From: Blakeslea trispora
Taxonomy: Eukaryota > Mucoromycota > Mucoromycetes > Mucorales > Choanephoraceae
NCBI GenBank assembly: GCA_025331445.1
Contig: JAIWNE010000025.1
Coordinates: forward strand, 290,818-354,817
Length of the DNA: 64,000 bases
Direction: 5' to 3'
The position numbers and the translations under genes are program-made. The notes beneath the pieces are model-generated. The model was given only the letters and a program-made list of their open reading frames with translations, had not been told where the DNA came from and searched no databases. Shown in pieces: positions 33,760 through 44,095 of the stretch; position 1 is the stretch's first letter; each line of letters opens with the position of its first letter.

Positions 33760-36360
33760 ATAAAAAATCCACTGCCCCAACAACTTCCCCAAGAAACAAC
33801 AACAGGTCACTACGCAATTCTCTCAGATGGCACTCAGCCAAGCGGTCGTCTGAAGCGATTTGCTCACATTTGGAAAACCCAAATACAACATCCTTGGCCG
33901 GTATCCGTGGTTTCAGAAGGATATCAGATCCAATGGGATTCCAAACCTCAACCATGGAGACAAAAGAAAATGAATTTCAGCCACGAGGATCAATTAGCCG
34001 TCGACACAGCAGTGGACAAATTTCTGACGGCAGGAATTATAGAAAAATCACCCACACAGTCTCAAGACTTTTTGTCCAGTTTCTTTACAATTCAAGAGAA
34101 AACAAAAAGACGTCCCATTTTAGATTGCCAACAATTGAACCAATTCGTACAATGTCAGCACTTCAAGATGGAAGGCGTACCAGCACTCCGGGACATTATC
34201 GAAGAAAACGACCTCATGGTAAAATTAGATTTAAAAGATGCCTACGTCGTAGTACCGATACACGAGAACTCCAAACAGTATCTCTCATTCCTGCACCGAG
34301 GAGTAGTCTACCAATACACGTCCCTAGCATTTGGACTGAGCGTAGCGCCCAGAGTATTCTCGAAGCTAATGCGTTATGCAATAGAGCCTTTGAGAAAGCG
34401 GGGGATTTGGATCATCTACTATTTAGACGACATATGTCTATTGGGGAAATCAACCCAAGAAATGAAAAGAATAACAAAGCTGGTAATCGATCATTTGTGC
34501 AGTTTAGGTTTTTTGATCAATTGGGAAAAGAGTGTACTCACCCCTTCAAAGATCCAAGAGTTCCTAGGGTTCTCTTTCAACACACAATCAATGACCCTGA
34601 CGGTTCCTCAAGAGAAACTGAACAAGATCATTCAAAGAACGAGGCAAGCTATGAAGTTGACCCACATCCGCTCATGCCGTTGGATAGCCAGCCTGATAGG
34701 GAAAATGACATCGGTCATTCCAGCAATGGGGGAGGCGTTATTACATGTCCGACACTTGCAGAGAGATTTAACAAAGAACCTTCGACTGAATGGCAGCAGG
34801 AACTGGGAAGGTCCCTGTCCTCTGTCCGAGGAGAGCAAGCAAGACCTTCTTTGGTGGGAGTGTTGTCAACATTTAGAATCTATATACTGATTACGAAATA
34901 AATGATACAAAGTATTATTATACATACTATATCTGGACATAGAGTCTAGAATAGAACTAGAGTAACTGTAATAGATCAATGTCTACTTCATCTATCTATC
35001 CTTTAGAGATCGATTCTAATATGATGCTAACTTGAGAGACAAATTGGATCATATATCAAATAGACCAATTGGCTCTCGGGACTCAGGCCTTATCGATGTG
35101 GATAAACTATTGATATCAGCTATACCGAATCAGAATTGATGTGACAATGAAAATGACAAGATGGTGCTAAAGAATTTATTAAAACAATTTTTTCTATCTT
35201 ACCATCTCAGATCAGCTATGACCTGAGAGCTGAGTAGACTGAATATCTGAGACATGGTCAATGATATAGTGTTCCGTATCCTCGATATTAAAATAGATTC
35301 CCTGATCATCTCTAGATGATAGAATCAGTTTATCCGACCTAAAAGATATAAATACCTAGATATTCCATAGCTATAAACGACATCTGATTTTTCTTTAATA
35401 AACTATACAAGTTCTAAAGGATTTCTCTGTTTCATTCTTACACTCACAACAGGGAGCACTGGTCACAGTGCAAGAACGGATTGCCGATCAGAATACCCTC
35501 AGCAGAAATGTTCACACCCACCTTGACGATACACGTGGATGCTTCGGACACCGGTTGGGGGAGTCAAATCGAAGATAATGGAAACGGCAGGTTACTGGAC
35601 CACAGCAGAAAAAGAATGTTCAATCAATGTGAGGGAACTAAAGACGATTTACTTTGCTCTGCTCTTACACGCAAAAGACATAAAAGACACCACCATCCAA
35701 GTATTCTCAGACAACAAGACTGCTCTGAAATATGTCACCAAAGCAGGAGGAACAGCGTCGTACCATCTCCAACATTTGGCATTACAGATCCAGGAAATCA
35801 CAAACAGGTTGAACCTCAATGTCATCTACTCCCACATCCCGGGAATCGAGAACATCCATGCAGACCGACTCAGTCGTCGACAGATCCCATTGTTCGAGAA
35901 GAAACTACCTACAAAATGGTTTCAGAAGATAGTCCGCCGTTGGGGCCCCTTAACGATCGACGCCTTTGCCAGCCGACAGAATGCACAGCTGAAGAGGTTT
36001 TGGAGTTGGCTACCAGATCCGGAAGCGATAGCAACCAACGCATTTTGCCAAACTTGGCCGAAGAAGGGACTTTACTTAAATCCTCCATGGAGGCTAATTC
36101 CGAAGGTGCTCAACTACTTCAAAGAACAGCAGACACAGGAAGCGGTGCTCGTAACTCCCCTATGGACGACACAATTCTGGTACCCTATGGTTCTGAAAAT
36201 GACGAGGTCGAAGCCACTCATAATCAAACTAAACAAGACCTGGACATTAGCCGCTTGGAAGCTATCCAAAGAGGCCATGAACAATGGCAACTGGAGTCGC
36301 AGACAACTGATTACCTCAGTCAAAGAATTCGAAAAAGAACAACCCAAGCATATGATCTGA
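33760..36360 (+). pseudogene. DIRS-2 RT-RNase H-methylase gene, split by LTR and frameshifted
   Basis: RT part open to WWE at 34,860 with QHFKMEGVPALRDII, LDLKDAYVVVPIHEN and catalytic YYLDDICLLG. The solo LTR interrupts here; the frame resumes at 35457 with HWSQCKNGLPIRIP and HVDASDTGWG. A one-base excess G near 35,560 shifts the rest to another frame, which continues with RNase H (FSDNKTALKYV, HIPGIENIHADRLSR) and the methylase-like module, IDAFASRQN and NPPWRLIPKVL. NPPW is the N6-adenine methyltransferase type motif. Inactive. Confidence 0.8.
34861..35451. mobile_element. Solo LTR, 591 bp, in the DIRS-2 RT gene
   Basis: Begins TGTTGTCAAC, ends CTCACAACA and is flanked by perfect 5-bp direct repeats GGGAG (34856-34860 and 35452-35456). 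Terminal TGTTG..CAACA and 5-bp TSD are LTR-retrotransposon hallmarks; the parent family has no internal sequence in the window. A Ty1/Copia origin is a guess from the termini. Confidence 0.88.
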
Positions 36361-37409
36361 GTTGGAAGCGATGGACTAATTGGTGCTCTTCCAATGTTCC
36401 ACCTTTAAATCCAATGGAATACAACAGCAAAAACTTTTTGGGTTTCTTTATGTCTTTACGACACCTTTCAATTCAACAACTTGGAGTACATTGTGCTGCG
36501 ATCTCATCTGTATTTCGAGAAATTTGTCCAAATTCACCCCCTATTAGTAGCAACATTCTCATTCAAGACTTCTTCAGGGCTAAACAGCAGAAAACGATTT
36601 CTCTTGCAAAGCCTCATCAGATAAAAACTTGGGATCTGAATATATTCACCAATCATCTTCGTTACAAATATTCTGACAACAGCCAATTGTCATTAGAACA
36701 ACTACAACAAAAAACAATTGCTCTTTTGTGTATCGCAACCATGTGGCGACCTAGATCAGACATTGGCACTTTACAAGCACGAGATGTTCACTTTAAATAT
36801 TCAGGTGAAAACTGCATAGAAGGTGTCACCCTCCATATCCGTGCCCCCAAAGAAGCACAAACCAAAAACACAGTGTTAGGTGTCCTCCAAGAGAAATGTA
36901 TGTGCCCGGTGAATACTCTCAATCTGTTCATGAACCGCACCAGAGATTGTCGTCTTTCTTTACCAGAAGACAATACAATTTTCTTAGCTTACATCTCGAA
37001 TAGCGACCAGGTTCAATCCATGCAACCTACTACTGTGGCCAACATATTAAAGACCATGATGGCTGAAGCTGGTATTGATACAAGTTTGTTCAAACCTCAC
37101 TCAATCCGATCAGCGTCAAGTACAAAAGCAGTACAGTTGGGTCACCGTATTGAAGATGTCAAGAAGCATGCAAATTGGAGTTTATCAGCTGATACATTCG
37201 AAAAATATTACTTCAAGCCTGCCTATCAAGATAGAACTAGTAGCAAGATTATGACCTCTATTTTTTCTGATCCTACAAACACTACCACATCTGAAGTCGA
37301 AATGGAGGCAACAAAGGTTGGATTAGGAACGACATCCAATCTCCCTGTTGCCGTAATGAAGACGAAAGATGTGGTACGTCCCTCCCGATGGTATCAACGC
37401 TTCTTCTAA
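36280..37409 (+). CDS. DIRS-2 tyrosine recombinase
   Basis: Recombinase domain from about TDYLSQRIRKRTTQAYDLSW. Catalytic Arg in TMWRPRSDIGTLQ, H-x-x-R in PHSIRSASSTKA, HANWS, and Tyr in EKYYFK. The frame is open back to 35481 past the RNase H region, and on the other side of the solo LTR is again open from 34901 back to about 32949, so like DIRS-1 the recombinase frame spans the whole element. Open in this copy, but the other genes are dead. Confidence 0.82.
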
Positions 37410-37590
37410 ACACTTATCTCACCCTGCACCACATCTTTAGCCAGAAAAAATACATGACGGCTAGAAAGTTATAAAGATAGATAGAATTAGAGATTGTCAA
37501 ATTTTATTATTTAATTTAAAACTACGAATAAAAAAGCGCGGCTCAGAGAGCTAGTACCACATCTTTCGTCTTCATTACGGCAACAGGGAG

Positions 37591-37704
37591 AGATTGATAC
37601 TCAGTCTGAGTCTGAGTAGTTACATCTTGCATTTCAGGGTGAATCCCTTAGTCTTTACTTAACTAGGTAATGATTCCAATTCAGATACATGAAGTTCTTT
37701 TTAT
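37591..37704. other. Unique flank between DIRS-2 and arm 2
   Basis: 114 bp present only on the right side of DIRS-2 and not in the inverted arm 1. It includes a short TCAGTCTGAGTCTGAGTAG repeat. Confidence 0.6.
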
Positions 37705-38128
37705 AGAATACTTCTTTGTCTACAATGATCTTTTAATGAACATCTTTTATAAATCAATTATGGTGTAATCACCACAAGCCAAATTGATTTCGGAGACTGC
37801 GCACAATAATTTCGTTTTTTGGCCAAATAGATTTCGGAAATGTGCACCATAGATTTCGTTTTTAGGTACCGTTAATTTCGTTAAGGTATAATATAGGTCT
37901 TTGATCAGAATAAAAATGCAAATAAAGAGTGACATACGTTTTATGACCTTTGAAGTGTCTACACAAATTGAAATTATGATGTTGCTGCGTAAGGTGTTGC
38001 TGAAACACACTTAGTCAAACAAGCTTTTATTGGTTCCTGAATAGAGGTACTACCGATCCCTTCGATTTATATAAAGGGACACATTTAGGAGTCCTGATTT
38101 TGATCCATTAAATACATTTTTTAAAAAG

Positions 38129-39324
38129 ATGAGCCAAGAAACTTATTACTCTGTTAACACTACTGCACCCGTTGCTTTGACTTCTGAAAACCGTGAGTAG
38201 TACCTTGATGATTTCCATTTGTCTGAATTTGCTCCTCATAATTTCTTATAGCATCTCAAGTACCAGTAGCTCAACGTGCTACCAAGAGAGGTCCATACAA
38301 AAAAATGACAGAAGAAATCTGGAAGTTGTTCATTTCTCATTATGTTGCAAGTGGAAAGAACGTCTCTGAAGCAGCTAAGGCCATTGGCTTCTCAACTTCT
38401 ACCATGAGCGACTATGTCAAGCGTTGCGAAGAAACTGATGATTGGGGGATGCCAAATTTAAAGTTTCGAGGAAGAACTGCACCTCCTACCATTAAAGAAA
38501 GACACAGCATCTTCATCGAAAGCCTTTTGGAAGAACGAGCAGAGATCACTCTTAGGGACATAAGTCTTCAACTTCAGGATGCATTTCCAGAGGATTTTGC
38601 CAGGCCACTTAGCACCTCAGCAATTTCCAGATTTGTGATTAATAAGCTCGACTTCACTTTGAAAAAGGCTCAAATATACCCTGTTAGAAGAGACTCCCAG
38701 GAGATCCGAGACAAGCGACGTGAATACTGTACAAAGATCAACGAAGAGCAACAAGTATGGTATTTGCAGAATTGCATTTTTGTCGATGAAACTGGGTTCA
38801 ACTTGCATATCAACCGTACCCAAGCTAGAACAAAGCGTGGTACTCCTGCAAGAATAAAGGTGGACACTTCTTCGAAAGGACGAAACCTCACTGTCTTTGC
38901 CGCAATGAGTCACGCTGGTTTAGAGATCTCAGCTTGCCATTGTAATCGAGGTACAACCAGGTCAGAGCAGTTCGAGGATTTCATCAACGTCTTGATCAGG
39001 CACATGAATCAACGAGGTTTAAATGGATATTATGTGATCTTTGACAATGCTCCTATTCATAGCACAAGCGCTATGAATAAGCTGACTGATGCAGGATACC
39101 ATCCTCTAAAGCTTCCACCATGGTCTCCTTTCTTGAACCCGATTGAAAAACTCTTTTCAAAGCTGAAGCACAATGTCAAGAAGCACCAATTGCGGCATCA
39201 TGATGAGCTGCTTCAGAGAATTAGAGAATCCGCTTCTCTGATTACATCTGATGACTGTAAAGGATGGATTAGACATTCCCTTACTTTTTTTGCTAGATGT
39301 ATCCGTGAAGAAGAAATGCTGTAA
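38129..39324 (+). CDS. IS630/Tc1-like DDE transposase, copy 2
   Basis: Exons 38129-38192 and 38252-39324, intron 59 nt, 378 residues. Same protein as copy 1: helix-turn-helix, VDETGFN, FDNAPIH, NPIEKLF. The joined N-terminus is MSQETYYSVNTTAPVAL followed by a basic ATKRGPYKK that may act as a nuclear localisation signal. With complete catalytic residues and both terminal repeats present, this copy looks competent in principle. Confidence 0.9.
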
Positions 39325-39455
39325 ATAAATTTGATTATAAAAAGAAGTTGCTTTTGTTGCATTTGACTACTGTCTTGATTTTATTTATTGTAAGACCTAT
39401 AATATACCTTAACGAAATTAACTGTACCTAAAAACAAAATCTATGGTGCACATTT

Positions 39456-39543
39456 CCGAAATCTATTTGGCCAAAAAACGAAATCATTGTGCGCAGTCTC
39501 CGAAATCAATTTGGCCAAAAAACGAATTTTTTGGGCCAATTTC
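39456..39543. repeat. Iterated 44-bp units in the transposon terminal repeat
   Basis: Two direct units starting at 39456 and 39500 share CCGAAATC-A/T-ATTTGGCCAAAAAACGAA. A related partial unit flanks them. The same units occur inverted at the other ends (26,735-26,817, 32,745-32,812, 37,787-37,870). Candidate transposase binding sites. Confidence 0.6.
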
Positions 39544-39567
39544 CAAATTCTAAGTTAAAAACCAGTA

Positions 39568-40543
39568 GTCAAAGTTTCCCTTGTTCTGACTTTAAAACAG
39601 CTTTTAAATTCAGCCACTTTTTTCAAACCGCACCTCCATTGCGGTAATAAAATTAGCACCTCCGCTGCGCTCTGGTTAATTTTATTGACCTCCATTATGG
39701 TGCAGTACGCTACGCTTTGTAACATGCTCGTGCTGCCGCAGGCCAACTAATTCGATGAGAAAATCAATGTGGGGGCCCCACCCATATTTTTTTTGAGCCT
39801 TCGCTATGGTATAAAATAGCCCCTTCGCTGCGCTTCGTGTATTTTAAACCGTCGCTTTGGTAAAAAAAAAACATGTGTCCCGGGGCAGTGAAAAAGACTT
39901 GAGCTTATCCTAATAATTGGTTCATAACTAAGTCAGATGGGATCAAATATGAGCGAGTCTTTCAAAAGCAACAATCCATGCTTGCTTTCAAAAATAAAGA
40001 TCCACCTAAACTTAAGACTCGAATTATCTAAGGGAATAGCAAATTCAATTGAATGATATGGACTGTCCTAAGTTTGGAAAGTGTAGGAACCAAATCAATT
40101 AATAACAAAGTAAAGATCAAGGCTTGCAGCAACTGAAGTGAAGCACAAATAGTAAATGTATGTTCTAATACACTTTGAAACTCTTTGGAAGGGCCAGCGC
40201 TCGCTTGAGAAGATTTGCAACTTATAGTGGTTCTGGTTGCAAAGAACTTAAAATTGACTTACCCTTACAATAACACAGTTTAAGTTTTAATACTGCCAAA
40301 AAATCTTTTCCAAATCCACATCAAAGGAACACAATGATAGCAAACACATCTCATTTAGCCGCAATCAAACCTCATAGAAGGCTTATTACTCAATTCTCTT
40401 GTAATGTTTCTAATATACTAAGTGTTGAGAGGATCATACTGGGGGAGGGTCGTCCCAACCCCATACCCCCTCCCAGCTAGTTTATAGCTCATAATTTGTT
40501 GCTATTTGAAGCTCATTATTTATGCATGATTGAATTTTGTTTT
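39568..40543. other. Host or older repeat sequence left of Gypsy-A
   Basis: No gene. Bases 39,600-39,870 are unusually GC-rich and built of related words (CCTCCATTGCGGTA, CCTCCGCTGCGCTC, CCTTCGCTATGGTA, CCTTCGCTGCGCTTC), with AATAAAATTA facing TAATTTTATT across 24 bp. The last five bases GTTTT (40539-40543) are the Gypsy-A target duplication. Confidence 0.45.
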
Positions 40544-40864
40544 AAAATAAGCCGGATTGACGGACTTTAGATATGTTATAAAATAGAAAAGAATAAAAGA
40601 GATTACTTCAATTGAACTCAAGTAGAGACAGAATTTATTGAGTAAGATAAAGATAATGTTTATTGAAATAATGATGAGGGCTATTTATACTAATGAAATA
40701 CGGATGATAATATATAATAGGAAAGATTGGATAAAGCCAATTGTCAAGAGAAAGGTGAACAGATCAAGAAAGGAAATAATGGCAGAGCAAACTAAAAAGG
40801 AAATGTTCTTGTCAAGAGAGGGATTCAATTACCGCAGCTGAGGTAGAACACTCAGCTCACAACA
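40544..40864 (-). repeat. Gypsy-A 3' LTR
   Basis: 321 bp. On the element strand starts TGTTGTGAGC and ends GGCTTATTTT; the end lacks the usual CA. The pol stop codon lies inside it (40852-40854). Confidence 0.92.
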
Positions 40865-41862
40865 TCCGGGGGATCAGACTGAGCAATGACCTCATTGGTA
40901 TTATAAGGTTTGATTCTGGTGGCATGGACATTGTTGAGTATCTTCAGAGTGTTCTTTTCTTGGAGATCGTAGCGATCAGACGAGAGTACCTTAACAATAA
41001 CAAAAGGGCCTCGGAAGCGTTTGACGAGTTTCCTAGCACGACCTAGCGAAGCGTTCGAGAGTATCGGAGAGTCGACGAGAACGAGATCACCTATTTCAAA
41101 AGTTGGCGTTTGTCTTTGTGCATTGTATTTGATGGCGTTTGCTGCTTGAGTTCGGTGATTTTCTAGTTGAACGATGTTATGAGCGCGGGCTAAGAAATCT
41201 TTTGATTGCACTTGATATTTCGCAATGGGTATGGTCTTGACGCCAAAGTCAGGAGTAGCCAAAAGCCTTGCTTCACGACCATGTACTAGATTGAAGGGAG
41301 AGAATTTTGTGGCTTGGTGTGGGCTGGAATTGTAGGCTAGTTGAAATTCAGAGAGATGTATATCCCAAGTGTTTTGATGGTTGTCGACATCTAGGTAGGA
41401 GCTTATCATATTCTTCAAAGTTTCCATGAACCGTTCAACTAAGCCGTTGGATTGGGGATGATAAGCAGGTGCAAACTTTTGATCAATTTGAAGGTGATTA
41501 GCTAGAGCCTTTAGCATTATACCGGAGTAAGGTGGGCCATTGTCACTGAGGATTGAGCGGAAGACGCCATGTTCACCAATTACTTGCAGAAGACATCGAA
41601 TCACATACTTGTCAGTAGTTTCAGGCACAGCAAAGAGACAGACGTATCTTGAGAACAAGCATTGAACTACAATGATGTATCGATTCCCAGATAGAGTTGG
41701 GGGTAATCGGCCGAAAGTATCGATGGCTATTGTGTCGAATGGGTGGATCGATGGATTGGAATGCATCAAGTTGGTATGTCCGAGAGTGTTGTTGGTACGT
41801 TTGGTTCGCTGGCAAACGACACATCCTTTGACTTTGTTGGTGACCCATTCTCGCATGCCTTC
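40852..41862 (-). pseudogene. Gypsy-A pol, integrase core and C-terminal part
   Basis: Integrase segment after solo LTR X1. H2C2 half CVVCQRTKRTNN, then catalytic Asp in IAIDTFGRLP, second Asp in ILSDNGPPYS and Glu in LVERFMETLK, and the C-terminal GPFVIVKVLSSDRYDL (GPY/F-like) module. The frame is open and ends 13 bp inside the 3' LTR. Joined over the CCTTC duplication it continues from YYFEG in the next segment. Confidence 0.85.
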
Positions 41863-42740
41863 TGTGATATTTGCAGTCTCAAATAGATTCAATGAGAGGG
41901 AACTCGATTTTTTTATTAAAAAGAAAGAGAGGGAACTAATTCTACTGCAAGTCCATGTTGTGTTTATATATTATTTCTATCTCGGTTTCAATCAATCACT
42001 CCGTTATAATTTTATCTGTATGAGCAGTTTTCCTACTAGGATGACTGGTCACCTTAATTGAAAGATGGCTGTAGCTAGATTTCATCCCCCGCCTTGAATA
42101 AGGTGGAGATATATTGTTTACTTGATTTATATCTTGGAGAGATAATAATTATGCTCGACAAGATATGTTTTAATCTTGATTAGTGTTTCAATATATCAGG
42201 CATAACTGTTTCATACTTGTTCACTTGTTTCGTTGGATGTTTGGATCAGTTTAGATTAGGTGATAACGATAGACAAGCCCTTTGTAATTATGTCTCAGAA
42301 CTATCTTTATCCAAGTAATGATTTAGTCTTTTCTTATAATGAAATCTCTAGAATCATTGCTTGTTCTGTAAGATGCTGCTACCTTGGTATTATAAGGCCT
42401 ATGCAACCATCCTGCTATCACATGTATCATGTCATATAGCCATTTCAAGTATTGATGAAAAGAGAGTCAATGAATATAAATCTGATCATGCTTTCAATGT
42501 GTTAGCTAGGCACATTGAACGCTTTATATATCATATCATCGCTTTTTACCAATGCTTGTTAGATGTTTGATTTCAGGATTACCTCTGGTAATATCTGAAA
42601 TGATTTTAGTTTTCCAACTTTGTGAACATTATTTGATTTATTGTTATTTTGACATTATCTGTCAAAATAACCTTTGATGATGATTAATTGAATTTCCGAC
42701 TATAAATCGTTCTGGCTTCTATATATGCCCAAATACGACA
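41863..42740 (+). mobile_element. Solo LTR X1, 878 bp
   Basis: Begins TGTGATATTTGCAG and ends CCAAATACGACA, with 5-bp duplications CCTTC at 41858-41862 and 42741-42745. Same family and length as X2 but opposite orientation, about 99% alike. No internal sequence of the parent element is present. Confidence 0.9.
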
Positions 42741-42745
42741 CCTTC

Positions 42746-43193
42746 AAAGTAATAGAGACGCTGGAATCGCTGGAGGGTGCGACCGATACCCAGATGGCCA
42801 GAAGTAGGGTTTTCATGCAGTAATTGGAATATATCATTACGGAGGGCAGCTGGTAACACGGGGCGGGGGCCAAAGAAGAGGATACCAGACTCTTGAGAAA
42901 ACCCAGCCGGCAAGGTAGTGGCGAGAAGAGCTTGGCACGACGGATCAGATGCCTGGGCTGAAGCAAGTTCAGTTGCTTGCAGTGCGTTGATTACCAAATC
43001 CGCAGGAGGAGAGGAGACCGGAAAGCGGCTAAGGGCATCGGGGCCAGCGTTCTTAACACCAGGACGGTATACAATTTCAAAATCGTGTTGTTAAAGCATT
43101 AAGGTCCATCGAGCCAAACGACCACGAAGATCCATGGACTTACTGTTATGCAAGAACTAGAGAGAGTGATGATCCGTGATTACAGTGAACTTG
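42746..43193 (-). pseudogene. Gypsy-A pol, RNase H end and integrase zinc domain
   Basis: Reads TATKFTVITDHHSL, stop TAG (43157-43159), FLHNSKSMDLRGRLARWTLM, L, stop TAA (43091-43093), QHDFEIVYRPGVKNAGPDAL, then the H2C2 part HENPTSGHLGIGRTLQRFQ. Both stops are in frame with the flanking sequence and sit where Gln codons would fit. Confidence 0.82.
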
Positions 43194-43544
43194 GTAGCTG
43201 TCGTATTTGGGCATATACAGAAGCCAGAACGATTTATAGTCGGAAATTCAATTAATCATCATCAAAGGTTATTTTGACAGATAATGTCAAAATAACAATA
43301 AATCAAATAATGTTCACAAAGTTGGAAAACTAAAATCATTTCAGATATTACCAGAGGTAATCCTGAAATCAAACATCTAACAAGCATTGGTAAAAAGCGA
43401 TGATATGATATATAAAGCGTTCAATGTGCCTAGCCAACACATTGAAAGCATGATCAGATTTATATTCATTGACTCTCTTTTCATCAATACTTGAAATGGC
43501 TATATGACATGACACATGTGATAGCAGGATGGTTGCATAGGCCT

Positions 43545-43898
43545 TGATTTGTCAGTGTACAGAAATACAATAGTAGATTGAAATTAGCCAAAAAGATACT
43601 GTTTATTGAGTGTAGAATAATAGCTTATTTATACTAGAATATCTGTGTCAGATTGAAAGTACGAGTATAAGGGTTTGATACAATAACTGGGCTTTGCATT
43701 AGAATAGTTGACTAGCTATTACGTTTAATCAAAGACAGTGTAATGAAGCCATGTCAAAATCTGCATGATTTATTTTGTAATCGAATGTCAGTGATTGAAC
43801 CCTTGACATTCTGAGTAGATTACATCAGCTACATTGATCCAGCTATTTTATTGGTACATATGCGATGAATTATGCCATGTTGTATGATAGATACAACA
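43545..43898 (-). repeat. Gypsy-B 3' LTR
   Basis: 354 bp, no difference found to 51603-51956. Contains TATAAATAAG on the element strand as a possible TATA box. Confidence 0.92.
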
Positions 43899-44095
43899 TT
43901 ACCCCTGGGCAGTATGGAACATGCGACATTTTAACTTTTGGCATAATTCATTTGTAATCGATTCAAGCGTTACACATTTGACACAAGATATCGTTTTCAT
44001 TTCTAACACTATGAGGCAAATCGAAGAAAAGTAGAAATGATGAGCATTAAAGCAGTTGATTATAGCAATGGCCGTTAAAACCCAAAAAACCTTTA

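Larger units (their letters stand above)
32886..37590 (+). mobile_element. DIRS-type retrotransposon, DIRS-2, left end missing
   Basis: A second, clearly diverged DIRS family with gag, RT/RH/methylase and tyrosine recombinase in the same frame order as DIRS-1. The right inverted repeat spans about 37463-37553, and the right end at 37590 matches the second half of the internal complementary region (37341-37377 complements 37554-37590). The first half (about 37290-37340) has no partner. At the left only about 30 bp of terminal repeat remain (32884-32915), cut at the inverted-duplication breakpoint. Split by a solo LTR at 34861-35451. Confidence 0.85.
37705..39567 (+). mobile_element. IS630/Tc1-like transposon, right copy (arm 2)
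   Basis: Uninterrupted 1,863-bp inverted copy of arm 1. Terminal inverted repeats of about 125 bp lie near 37,787-37,910 and 39,395-39,520 around a transposase gene. The duplicated segment continues past the repeats by about 80 bp inward and 45 bp outward, so the duplication unit is larger than the transposon. Confidence 0.85.

Noticed and set aside
41858..42745. Inverted repeats 41.9-42.7 kb and 43.2-52.5 kb as ends of one giant inverted-repeat transposon
   Set aside because: Each copy has its own 5-bp duplication and TG..CA ends, so they are independent solo LTRs.
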